Below, one piece after another: positions 21,361-30,535 of a stretch of 37,500 bases of DNA (position 1 is the stretch's first letter; every line of letters starts with the position of its first letter). The stretch is from assembly GCF_964340395.1 (NCBI RefSeq), contig NC_135569.1, positions 11,688,519 through 11,726,018 on the forward strand. The letters run 5' to 3'. The stretch comes from Glandiceps talaboti. Its lineage: Eukaryota > Hemichordata > Enteropneusta > Spengelidae. The position numbers and the translations under genes are program-made. The notes beneath the pieces are model-generated. The model did no database searches. It had not been told where the DNA came from and was given only the letters and a program-made list of their open reading frames with translations.

Positions 21361-24300
21361 ACTGTAACTGTTACTGGGTATGTGTAGGTGGTTGGGTAGC
21401 GTTTTATCATATAATCAACTGTTTTTCCTACAATTTTTTTACAGAGACATTCAGCCAAACAATCCACCATCTGTTCTACTGGAAGACACAACAAGAACTG
21501 CATATCAACCACAATTGAAAATATTAAAACGACAAGACGTGGGAGATAATGCAGAGGAGAAGCAGAAACAATTAGAAAACAAACAGGTTAGCACTTGAGA
21601 AAATAAGAGCAATATGAACAAACAATCAAACACTAAATACTATATAGATATAATAGCATTTGCACTGGAGAGAAGAATAATGATAGTAGCAAACAATCTA
21701 ACAGAAGATTGACAATGGAGAAAAGAGAGTATTCTTGTCACTACCAGGAGAAGGAATAAAATGGAAAGGGTGACATGGCGGCCGTGTTTGCAGGACTGCA
21801 GTGGGGTGGTCCTGAAGGGGGGTATTTCCCTTTCTGCCAAAGGCCAGAAGCAATATCATATGTTTATTTACAGTATGAAGCTAACACTCTTTACCTGTTC
21901 TTGGATGCTGAAAAGGGAGAAATAAAACTCCATGACAACATTTCATTTAATCATTAATTATACTTTATTTGTATATATTTTCTGTTTCATTCTTGATGCT
22001 TGGATATAAGGTTGCGCAAAACATGAAATTTGACTGCAAGAGCAGGCGGAGACCTTGCGCAAGTAGTGTGCAAATAAGCTTTAGAGGGAACACTGCTATG
22101 GAGTGAAGTGTACTTAAACCATCATTTCAATTGACTGAAACTCTACTAGGTATTGAGGTGTAACTTATAAATGACCTGATGACATAATTATATGTGTTTT
22201 AAAATGTTGAGGAAATCCATCCCATGCAATCAACTGTTCTAAAATAATCTAGTCTGGATGCCAACGTGGTCTCTAACTAAACCATGTCTGGTCAAAGTCC
22301 CTCAATCAGCACAAAAAGTTGTTCTTCCAATCAGTGAACCCGAACTGCTATAGTGATGTAAACAGAGTATAAGTAGCATCCTGAGCTTACAAATATACCA
22401 TATTTGGACATTACCTAACTGCCCTAATAAACACTAACTTTATGAGGGACTGTGTTATTGGTTAGAATTGGGTGATTGATTAACAAAGACATGATGTTAA
22501 TGACTGTGTGGGTGGCTGTGGATGAATTTTAAATTACATCTCATGCATCTCAGGACTTTTAGAGTGTAACGACTTTGACTACACTGTGAGTTGAGATGTA
22601 AATGGTAACAATACTGTATAGGAACGAGACTATATGAGTGGAGGTGTAAATGGTAACGATATCGTATAGGAACTAGACTAGTGGAGGTGTAAATGGTAAC
22701 GATATTGTATAGGAACTAGACATGACACTAGAGTAGTTGAATCACGGTTTTATGTAAGTATTTTTATTTGACTGGAATTTAAGTGTATAACTCTCCTCGT
22801 GCAACTTTTAATTATTGCACAGAAAGCTGTAAGCTATATTATAAACTTGACTACTAAAATAATATTTGACTGTCCACTATTTCATTGACAGACACCGCAT
22901 AAAACCTTGGAACAAAGAGAGAAAGAATATGCAGAAGCGAGAGAGAGAATTTTTGGAGCAGCTGAAAGTGAGGATCAACAAAGGTAAAGAATTATTCAGA
23001 TTTTGAATTTAAAAATGATATCAATACACAAACTCCAACAATCATAAACTAAGGCCCAATAAAAATAATTGTTTGGTTCCGGTTACCCGACCCCCACCTA
23101 GCTTTTCCGACCCTAAACTTTTTTTTACGTATTCGAGAAAAAAATAATAAAATTGCAACAATTGTGAATTCTCTTGAGAGTAGTGGATGCGGAAACTGAC
23201 ATCACTTTCAAAAGACAATATAAAACTGTTCTTTTAGCTGTACATCTGATGGGAAGAAATAAACACACAGACCATTTGGAAAACAATGAAAAACCTGAAC
23301 TAGACATTCACACAGAAAAAATATATCATAAAATAAAATAAAAAATCTACCTACCCACCTATTCTAAAATTGAGAGTAATTGGAACCACACAATTTTTTT
23401 TATTCGGCCGAATATGTAAATAAAAATGGTTTAAAGTAGAATGTGCTGTGGCAATGGATTTCACTGAAAGTTCTTAAAATTTCTCCAAATATTTCCTAGT
23501 GAAAGCCTGCTTCGGGTCCTTTTGAAATTATAAAATAAATTTGGGGTTCACCATCTTGTTTCCATGGAAATCATCAATGTTTTTATTCTCCCTCAGAGTT
23601 AACACAGCATTTGACGGCCATATTGGATTCTAAAATGGCGTCATTTTGACAACTTCTTTATGTCTATTTCAGAAACGTGTATGGTTACCCCTGAATTTTT
23701 TTCTTGATTTTGAAAATTGGCATTAAAAAGTCTAATTGTTTGTAGTATGACAGATTTCGCATAACGACACATGCCAGCAGCCTCAGTGTACCACTTCTTT
23801 CAAGTCGTCTGTCAACTGGGTGGGAATCAGAAGTAATGTATTCTGTAATATGAAGTAATTGCATAGATAGTGCATACCAATGTAGTGTACACGTTGCAAT
23901 GTCTTTTTGGCTGTTATGTTTACTATCGTTTGTTCTTTGTGTGAGCGCTCATTATATACAGCTGACACAATACCATAGGTTTTCCCGAGCCACACAAGAG
24001 CGCTGAGTAAATTCACTCAACCAATGAAAACACGTAATACATCAAAACATATGGGTACAGTACTTCAGAGCTCAGACAACGATGTTATCGTTATTGTTTG
24101 GTCATTCTCTTTCTTTCACTTTCGAACGTTGAGTGTTATATTGTAAGATGGATTCCGGTTGGCTACTCGTAAGTACAAGATTGGGTTTGGGAAAACCTAT
24201 GGTATTGTGTCAGATGTATGTAACGAGTGCTCACAAAAGAACAAATGATAGTGAATATAACAGCCAAAAATAAATCGTGATGTGTACACTACATCGGATT

Positions 24301-24470
24301 TTAACCATGTTTTTTATTTGAACATTGATATTTACACCATGACTATGTACTGTTTGATTTTTTTCAGACCATCACATTTGATACCAACAAGAGAAGACTC
24401 TTTGCAAGACAGTGTAATAAGACAACCTAGAGGTCCAGATGGGACAACAGGATTTCAACTCACAAGATGA
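16889..24470 (+). CDS. SZRD1: SUZ RNA-binding domain-containing protein 1 (SZRD1) orthologue, 5 exons
   Basis: Coding exons: 16889-16948, 20616-20656, 21445-21586, 22892-22983 and 24368-24470. All introns are GT-AG, phases join without error, and the product is 145 aa, close to the ~150 aa of vertebrate SZRD1. The N-terminus MADDEDEEVWDSWEDAVDSG matches the acidic SZRD1 start. The SUZ domain is split between LKILKRQ (residues 58-64) and QREKEYAEARERIFG (89-103). The C-terminal SUZ-C motif VIRQPRGPDGTTGF spans residues 128-141. SUZ domains bind RNA; the cellular role of SZRD1 is poorly defined. Introns 1, 3 and 4 host mobile elements (palindrome and pogo-like transposon, dispersed repeat, MITE and long-inverted-repeat element), and intron 2 holds microsatellites. 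Despite this load, splice sites look intact, so the gene is probably functional. Confidence 0.93.
17121..17310. mobile_element. Foldback (self-complementary) insertion, 190 bp, with 10-bp target duplication
   Basis: The sequence is symmetrical about 17215/17216 with no loop, and the two 95-bp halves are reverse complements with a single mismatch. GCTCATTCAT occurs directly outside both ends (17111-17120 and 17311-17320), the signature of a transposition event. It has the same architecture as the element at 2013-2216, but its terminal sequence (TAGCTGCAAT) differs, so it is another family or subfamily. It sits in intron 1 of SZRD1, about 10 bp from the pogo-like transposon. Confidence 0.85.
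17330..17352 (+). repeat. Left terminal inverted repeat of the pogo-like transposon
   Basis: Starts CTGTAAACCGC directly after a TA dinucleotide and matches the reverse complement of 19995-20017 at 20 of 23 bases. Confidence 0.85.
17897..19318 (+). CDS. Pogo/Tigger-like DDE transposase, 473 aa, intact frame
   Basis: This is the cut-and-paste transposase of the surrounding element. The N-terminal third is basic and helix-turn-helix-like: a region around residues 55-110 resembling the pogo DNA-binding domain, then a CENP-B-type segment at about 118-200 ending WSESLLRRMGFVKRKGT. The catalytic core carries Asp236 in VINFDQSG, Asp352 in AIFDVFRAHQS and Asp388 in ELQPLDLSFNGKFK. The last two are 35 residues apart (DD35D spacing), within the pogo/Fot range. 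The start codon at 17897 is the first ATG of the open frame, and the stop is TAG at 19316-19318. The frame has no lesions and the element has both ends, so recent activity is plausible. Expression has not been shown. It is a transposon gene rather than a domesticated host gene because its terminal repeats are intact. Confidence 0.9.
   Translation: MWRYVIRNPNTNTAIVPGLPDPTRTPNPAETAKANEEVSKVLNEVNSGSLKRKRGQYEYYSAELGKFAAENGNAKAVRKYTTSLGKKINESTIRSMKKSYLKEVGKGRPEPVTSLPHAKRGRPLLLGELDNNVKAYIHNVRDSGGIINKNIVVAAARGIVLQNNRGLLSEFGGPINVTRTWSESLLRRMGFVKRKGTKAARKVPTNFAEVKAEFLDRITDVVSTEAIPPELVINFDQSGINILPVSSWTLARQGESQVAIIGLEDKRAITALFGVSLSGDLLPAQLLYQGKTAKCHPTFNFPADWDVHHSPNHWSNESTMCHYAEKVLIPYVQRIRQSQDLPNEQRALAIFDVFRAHQSASFLQKLHDAGIATVFVPANCTSELQPLDLSFNGKFKEYIKEEFNKWYASQISSALDRNEDISSIKVNLTLSHVKPLHANWFLTAYDKLRNDHAAIIEGFEKSSIKAAISNIQI
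19741..19746 (+). promoter_or_regulatory. Candidate polyadenylation signal of the transposase gene
   Basis: AATAAA lies about 420 nt after the transposase stop and inside the element's right end. If used, it could also truncate SZRD1 transcripts within intron 1. Confidence 0.4.
19995..20017 (-). repeat. Right terminal inverted repeat of the pogo-like transposon
   Basis: Ends GCGGTTTACAG followed by TATA and is the inverted partner of 17330-17352. Confidence 0.85.
20669..20788. repeat. (GT)n-(ATGT)n microsatellite in SZRD1 intron 2
   Basis: A GT dinucleotide run passes into ATGT tetranucleotides, starting 13 nt after the exon 2 donor. The local open frame is a repeat artefact. Confidence 0.95.
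21244..21359. repeat. (ATGT)n-(CTGT)n microsatellite in SZRD1 intron 2
   Basis: ATGT tetranucleotides switch to CTGT tetranucleotides, about 85 bp upstream of exon 3. Confidence 0.95.
22250..22721 (+). mobile_element. Dispersed repeat, copy B (uninterrupted; carries the empty site)
   Basis: It is collinear with 1878-2441 but lacks the palindromic insert; CATCCTGAG occurs once, at 22377-22385. Near its right end a ~45-bp segment (GGAGGTGTAAATGGTAACGA to GGAACTAGAC) is repeated about three times in tandem from about 22590 to 22721. It lies in intron 3 of SZRD1. Confidence 0.75.
23053..23409 (-). mobile_element. MITE family M2, copy 1 (PIF/Harbinger-like)
   Basis: It is homologous along its length to 28002-28368. 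The ends form an inverted repeat beginning GGCC and continuing AATAAAAA, AATTGT and TGGTTCC. TAA precedes it; GAA follows, perhaps a mutated duplication. It lies in SZRD1 intron 4 and has no coding capacity. Confidence 0.7.
23880..24294. mobile_element. Long-inverted-repeat element in SZRD1 intron 4
   Basis: The ~110-bp arm at 23880-23994 is an imperfect reverse complement of about 24188-24294. The outer tip is ATGTAGTGTACAC, and inner blocks such as AACCTATGGTATTGTGTCAG are shared. A ~190-bp spacer separates the arms. This is the structure of a non-autonomous transposon with long terminal inverted repeats. No flanking duplication was identified. It ends about 73 bp before exon 5 of SZRD1. 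Confidence 0.65.
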
Positions 24471-24883
24471 TGTTAACATTATGAACAAGACTTTTGTTTG
24501 ATGTATACTAGACAATGAAATTCACAGCAGTATGTCCTCTAATAACACAATAATCTTTTGTCGTCAAAATGATAAAATCAAGGTTTTCTTGTGAGTTGCC
24601 TCAGGGATGGAAAACCTACCAAATTGTTAGGAATCACAAGATGTATCAGTGGCACATCAAATTAACTTAGAGGGCAAACTGATTCTCCGACGCTGTACTG
24701 GATCATGAAGAGTGTGATCTCTAGAATGTTTATACGACTAAAAAGGGTGCCGTCCGTGATCAGTAAAACAGTGCAAGTTAGAGGCCAGGAAGGAAACATT
24801 GTGCTAAAAAAAATCATGTGATTTGAAATATGATCATTATTTTATCAAAAAGTTGCTCAGTAATTAGAAGACGGCTGTATTTT

Positions 24884-25345
24884 GGATTCAAACAGGTACC
24901 AGAATGTATTCAGCAACATGTTGTGATGTTCATGGTCGTATGCAATAATGTTGTAAGGATTCTAACGGATACCAGGATGTCGCAGCAACGTGTTGTGATG
25001 TTGATAGTCCCATGTACTCATGTTGTGTGGATTCTAATGAATACCATGATGTCGCAGCAACATATTGCAGTGTCGATAGTCCCACATCACAATGTCTCAT
25101 GGATTCTAACAAAGCAGTGCAATGGCTGGACCCACATCAAAATGTGTTTTGGATTCTAAGAGATACCAGAATGTATTCACCATGTTGTGTTGTTGATAGT
25201 CCCATGTACTAATGTTGTATGGATTCTAACGGATACCAGGATGTCGTAGCAACATGTTGTGATGTCGATGGTCCCATGTACTAATAATGTATTGTGAGTT
25301 CTAACAGATACCAGTATGTAGTGTCAACATGTTGTGATGTTGATG
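24884..25345 (+). repeat. ~72-bp degenerate tandem repeat, about six units
   Basis: Units begin GGATTCTAA and include GATACCAGGATGTCGCAGCAACATGTTG-type sequence followed by GTCCCATGTACTAATGTTG. Starts are near 24884, 24957, 25029, 25101, 25151 (short unit), 25221 and 25296. It begins about 400 bp after the SZRD1 stop and could lie in its 3' UTR. Confidence 0.8.
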
Positions 25346-25549
25346 GTGCTGATACAACTAAAACAGTGCAATTGATGAATGGTGCTCATGTCAACCAAAC
25401 TATGATAGTAAATCTATAGTCCAAACCATTATAGAGGTGCCACACACTGTTAGATTGTAGAAACAGACTGGAAATCATGTTGAATGGTCCCATGTACTAA
25501 TGTCATGACTGGTAGGAAAGTAAACAATTGAAGCCATTAAACTATCAAG

Positions 25550-26035
25550 TCCATATGTTATTATTTCAGCAGAAGCCATTTCTACTGCACTGTATAAGAA
25601 TAGCAATGTCCACATGTTATTATTTCAGCAGAAGCCATTTCTACTACACTGTATAAGAATAGCAATGTCCATATGTTATTATTTCAGCAGAAGCCATTTC
25701 TACTGCACTGTATAAGAATAGCAATGTCCATATGTTATTATTTCAGCAGAAGCCATTTCTACTGCACTGTATAAGAATAGCAATGTCCATATGTTATTAT
25801 TTCAGCCAAAGCCATTTCTACTACACTGTAAAAGAATAACAATTTCCATGTGTAATTATTTCAGGAGATGTCATTTCTACTACGCTGTACTAGAATAGCA
25901 ATGTCCATATGTAATTACTTCAGCAGATGTCATTTCTGAATGTACCGTACTTTGAAAAAATAGCAATGTCCATTTTTAATGATTTCAGCAGAAGCCTGTT
26001 TCTACTGCATTATGAAAGAATAGCAATGTTTATCA
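25550..26035 (+). repeat. 59-bp minisatellite, about eight units
   Basis: TTATTTCAGCAGAAGCC recurs at strict 59-bp spacing (CAG at 25567, 25626, 25685, 25744, 25803, 25862 and 25921), with a last, longer unit near 25986. The middle units are nearly identical and the right-hand units are more diverged. Confidence 0.92.
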
Positions 26036-26064
26036 CTTTCAATGGGATTAGGTACAGGATCCTG

Positions 26065-26067
<3 letters not shown>

Positions 26068-26101
<34 letters not shown>

Positions 26102-26141
26102 CGTGCGTGTGTGTGTGTACGAGTGTGTGCGCATGCGTGCG
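26068..26141. repeat. (GT)n microsatellite with GC interruptions
   Basis: A GT dinucleotide run is broken by GTGC/GTAC units toward the right end. It directly follows the 59-bp minisatellite. Confidence 0.9.
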
Positions 26142-26719
26142 GTCTCTGTATGTTATTGTTAGACTGGAGGTGCCCTTTTTCTTTGCATGCATTCTTGTAT
26201 TCATCAGAATTTTTAAGATTTTATTTCATTCAAATCAAAGTTTTTTCAAAAGCCTCCAGAGGTGCAAAACTAGTTGAGAATTCAAGGTACCATTTCTATT
26301 AAAATTCTAGAATTGAAATTAGTCATATTCTTCCTGAGAAGTGTTTGACAAACTTTGTTACTTTTCTATTATTACATAACATTAGGCAAGGCTTTTTTTA
26401 TTTCTATCAAGGCGATAGAGTGAATCAAATGTAGATTTTTTGAAATTTTTATCACAACTTTTATTCTATCATTTGTTAGGGCATGCACAGTTTTATTTAT
26501 CATTGTATTATCACTAATTTATTGAAAAGTTATTGTTAAGCTCTGATGACATATTATGTATATTCTATCAGCAATGTACAACATAACCATACCTGTCTCT
26601 GGTTAGTTAAGTAGACTGCATCTGATTACAGCATAATTTAACAAAGTGTACTTTGTTCATGTAATAGTAGAGGAGTGTTGTAATACCTCCCATTTCATAT
26701 TTGTGTTGACTGGCTCTGT

Positions 26720-27007
26720 TTGATACGACCATGCAGAAATCAATACGAAAATGCAGATAGGCGTCTAAATGCAAGGCTGATACTACTGTTCCCAGTTGTA
26801 AATGTGAAGATGGCAATCACTAGAGGCACTGATCTTCTAGCACCGGATAGAAGAGGCTGTTTCAAGCACCTTCAGTTTAAACGCCAAGTGTATCATCTCA
26901 GTTTCTTTCCTAAAACTATTAAGGGCTGGAATTCACTAAATCATGATCTGAAAGCCAGTCAGGACACTGATACTTTCAAGGCTAAACTCCATAAACATTA
27001 CTACTAG
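26720..27007 (+). pseudogene. 3' fragment of a LINE reverse-transcriptase ORF
   Basis: The 95-codon open frame ends RQVYHLSFFPKTIKGWNSLN, then ASQDTDTFKAKLHKHYY and a stop. The SFFPRTI-x-WNSL block followed by a short Fk-x-L segment is the usual C-terminus of CR1/L2/RTE-like LINE proteins. The upstream catalytic regions are missing, and a (CATA)n tract begins about 77 bp after the stop, like a 3' tail. It is therefore a 5'-truncated, dead copy of a family different from the LINE at 12478. The ATG is not a real start. Confidence 0.75.
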
Positions 27008-27083
27008 GTTTTTGTGTGCATCCCTCCCCCAGCTGTGATATCTGTAGGGAGGTTAGCTGGTATTGTATAGATGGATACATGCA

Positions 27084-27188
27084 TGCACACATACATACAT
27101 ACATACATACATACATACATACATACATACATACATACATGTACATACATACATACATACATACATACATACATACATACATACGTAC
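27084..27188. repeat. (CATA)n microsatellite
   Basis: About 105 bp of ACAT tetranucleotide with one GTAC interruption, just downstream of the LINE fragment. Confidence 0.95.
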
Positions 27189-27349
27189 ATAGTAGATACA
27201 TAGACATTCTACACTTTAGGATAGCAAGATTGAATGAATACAGTTTCTTTTGACATTTTGTCTAAAATGAAATGAACTAACGTGTCACCATACAGACTTC
27301 AAATGCAGACATCAAACATTGGCACCCACGTGTCTTGGTCTATAGTTCC

Positions 27350-27656
27350 AGTAATTTAAAATGCATTATTTTATTTCGACAAAATGTAGCAAGATGTTGC
27401 AGTATTTTAAAATGCATTATTTTATTTAGACAAAATGTAGCAAGATGTTGCAGGACTTTAAAATGCATTATTTTATTTAGACAAAATGTAGCAAGATGTT
27501 GCAATATTTTAAAATGCATTATTTTATTTAGACAAAATGTAGCAAGATGTTGCAGGACTTTAAAATGCATTGGTTTTTTAGACAAAATGTAGCAAGATGT
27601 TGCAGGACTTTAAAATGCGTTGTTTTTTTTTAGACAAAATGTAGCAAGAAGTTGTG
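27350..27656 (+). repeat. 51-bp minisatellite, six units
   Basis: AAAATGCATT recurs at 27358, 27409, 27460, 27511 and 27562, with AAAATGCGTT at 27612. Each unit also contains GACAAAATGTAGCAAGATGT. Because 51 is divisible by three, frames stay open on both strands; these are not genes. Alternate units end CAGTATT/CAATATT or CAGGACT. Confidence 0.93.
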
Positions 27657-28001
27657 GTGAACTTCCTATCTTAGTATAGGATATCTAGTTTCTTATTGCA
27701 TGGTGGTATCAAGAAAAGTTAGTGAATGTCACATGACATGAACTGTATCAAACGAAGCTGGTGAACAGTAATATGAAACTGGCAGTAATAGAGTATATCA
27801 TGAGAAAGAAGAGAAAATGAGTTGAGTGGCTCTTCTCACATGGCATCAGTTTTGCAATAAGGGTGTTAACTTTTCAATCTTTGTTTTGTTTCAAGTTGAA
27901 TCATTGTAAAATAAAGAGACTAGACTAAGACTTAAGATAAACACAGAATTAGAGTAGAGATAATAAACTTTGTGGTATCAATACTATGAGTATTAAACTA
28001 A

Positions 28002-28368
28002 GGCCAAATAAAAAAAGTGGTTTGGTTCTGGTTACCCGATCCCACCTAGTTTTTCACACCGACTGTAAACTTTTTTTTACATATTCAAGAAAAAAAATAA
28101 GAAAATCACGAAAATTGTGAAATCTCGCAAGAAATAGTGGATGCGGAATCTGACATCAGCTGAAAAAGACAGTTCTTCGAATCTGTAATGGCTGTACATC
28201 TGATGAAAAGAAGCCAATAACACAGAGACCATATGGAAAACAACACAAAAAACATAACTACCTGAACTAGACACTCGCATATAAAAAAAAAATAAAAAAA
28301 ATAAAATTAAAAATCTACCTATTCTAAAATTGAATGTAATCGGAACCACACAATTTTTTTTTTACGCC
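28002..28368 (-). mobile_element. MITE family M2, copy 2 (PIF/Harbinger-like, TAA duplication)
   Basis: It is 367 bp, with inverted ends starting GGCC/GGCG and continuing TGGTTC. It is flanked by TAA at 27999-28001 and at 28369-28371. Homology to 23053-23409 extends throughout (for example GTGGATGCGGAA and GCTGTACATCTGATG). No coding capacity. Confidence 0.75.
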
Positions 28369-28412
28369 TAAGGGAGAGAATGGGAGGTGATTTAGTCTTC
28401 ATATGGTATAAC

Positions 28413-28862
28413 CATTGCCATAAGGGTCCATCAGTAGATATTCAACCTCTCTAAGTTGGATCACGGAAAAGATAGAGATAGCAGAGTTAAAAAAGGAGAT
28501 TATTGAGTATAAGAGATAGGATCAGAGCACGAGCTGAACTTTGAACTTTGCTGCAATGGTTTACTAGTAGATGTTCAAACTCAACTGTGTAAGATGGATC
28601 ATTGTGTTAAGCAGACATACACAATCATACAGGAAATCGCTGGGAACAATTCCCATCACAACAAAAGGGAAAAAAATAAGAAAAAAAAGTTGATTCTTAT
28701 GTAATTGGGGAGTTAGACTAATCATGATAAGGGTAGAGTAGAGATACTGTAAGTGAGAGGAGAACCTGAGTTCATTGATTTTCAATATGCTATCAACATT
28801 GCCATAAGGGTCTACCAGTAGATGTTCACGCTCTGTAATTTGGATCACTAAAAGAAGATAGT
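28413..28862 (+). repeat. Degenerate repeat, three diverged copies
   Basis: A block like ATTGCCATAAGGGTC, CAGTAGAT and TTCA, then TTGGATCAC, occurs near 28413-28475, 28551-28605 (most diverged) and 28797-28852. Nothing coding was recognised. Confidence 0.55.
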
Positions 28863-29022
28863 CTAGAAGGCATCAGAGTAAAAGTGACAAGCCTAGAGTA
28901 GAGTATAGAGTAGCTGTTGAAATACATAATTAGCTGGTCGTACCTCCCTAGCCCACGCATCATCAGCTAGTCTTGCCTACATTGCCAAATGGTTAATGCA
29001 GCCACGTCTTCAAAAAGTCATT

Positions 29023-29270
29023 AAAACGCTTTACTTTGGTGTTATGGGTTGTATTAATATAATTATGAAACAGTATACTTTTACACTTGATATGAATGCT
29101 ATATACATTGTGGTACATACAGAAAACGTTTTACTTTGGTGTTATGGGTTGTATTAATATATGAAACAGTATACTTTTACACTTGATATGGATGCTATAA
29201 ATGATTGTGGTACAAACAGGAAACGCTTTACTTTGGTGTTACAGGTTGTATGTTATACCATTTACTGGAA
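29023..29270 (+). repeat. ~98-bp tandem repeat, about 2.5 units
   Basis: AAAACG followed by TTTACTTTGGTGTTA starts at about 29023, 29123 and 29220. Each is followed by AACAGTATACTTTTACACTTGATATG in the first two units (shown here as a 26-bp shared block at about 29066-29091 and 29163-29188). Confidence 0.8.
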
Positions 29271-30535
29271 CTTGTCTAATCACTGGAAGTCACTGGCAAA
29301 ACTCTTACGCAATAAAATGCTGTGATACAATATTCTAATACTACTTGACTAACGTCTTTTAATTTGACCCCTTTCCAGAACACCCCCCCCCCCCATGCCT
29401 GTGGCTAGAGAGAAACGGTCGATATTGCCATCTACAAGCAACTTATTCGAGTCATATTCGTGTTTCATTGAATAATTTCCCCGCAGATATATATTTATCT
29501 TAAATTACCAAAAATCCCTTCTAAATTTTATGTTTCTGTATTATTAAAAACTTCTAAATTATTATTTACTTGGGCCATGGGCACGTGTTGCTATTGGCAA
29601 TACGAAGAAACTGACAGTTGTCAACTCTCACGTAATACAGTAAGTCGTATTCACTGTGAACATTCGATGAATTTTCAAAGCTCCCTTCTAGCCATGGGCG
29701 TTCGTATTGTTGTTGAAAGCAAAGACCGAAGAGCAAATCACGGGTCACTCGGTAACTTTCGGCGTATGGCCGGTTTGAACAAAACTTACCCTTGGCCAAC
29801 TTATCAAAACTCTACGATCCTCTAAATATGTTATGTTTCTGCATTAAAAACTTCTAAAATATTTTTTTTTTTTTGGGGGGGGGGGGGCATGGGCACGCGT
29901 TGCTATTGGCAATACAAAGAAACGGACATTTTTTAAGTGTTACCGTAGTCGTGAATATTATTATTGACTCAGTACTGATCCCAGAATCAACCCATCCCGA
30001 TCTGTTTTCTGTATGGTACGCCGTAATGGGGCGCCCTCACACATCGGTTTCAAATTGTGACAAGTTCTACATAGTGATTTTTTTTTATTCATGAGGTGAT
30101 GAAACAGATAATTACTGGAATCAGTTAGCACCACAGACAAGGTTGAGGCCTAGAGGTAATGGGTATGGTTCCGATTTGTTAATAGGGGGCTTATAAGCTC
30201 GGTAATCGTATCTGGTAGTTTGAAAGGGTTTCTTTTGTTCTAACATAGGCCGAAGGTTACCGAGTTTTCCGTGATTTGCTCTTCGGGAACCATCGGTCTT
30301 TGATTTCCACATCGACGCCTCCAGAGAAAAGGAATTATTACGTAACAGTTGAAAATGTCCGTCTCTTTGTGTTGCCAATAGCAACACGTGCCCGTGTCCC
30401 AAGTATATCATATTTTAGAAGTTTTTATGATGTAGAAACATAAAATTTAGGAGAGATTTTCGATAATTCTAATTAAGGTAAATATATATCTGCGATGGGA
30501 AATTAATGAAACATGATTATGAATATAAGGTCGTT

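Noticed and set aside
21775-21957. 60-codon plus-strand frame starting ATGGCGGCC inside SZRD1 intron 3
   Set aside because: There is no recognised motif, it lies wholly within an intron, and SZRD1 exon phases are complete without it. It could be an alternative first exon only if RNA data showed it.
24830-25212. 109-codon and 66-codon plus-strand frames
   Set aside because: They are generated by the 72-bp tandem repeat, whose period is divisible by three. Repeated peptide blocks mirror the DNA repeat.
25550-26035. CRISPR-like regular repeats (also the 51-bp and 72-bp arrays)
   Set aside because: These are head-to-tail minisatellites with no unique spacers, in a eukaryotic intron-bearing context.
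28077-28349. 90-codon minus-strand hydrophobic frame
   Set aside because: It lies entirely inside a MITE copy. The homologous MITE at 23053 has no corresponding conserved frame.
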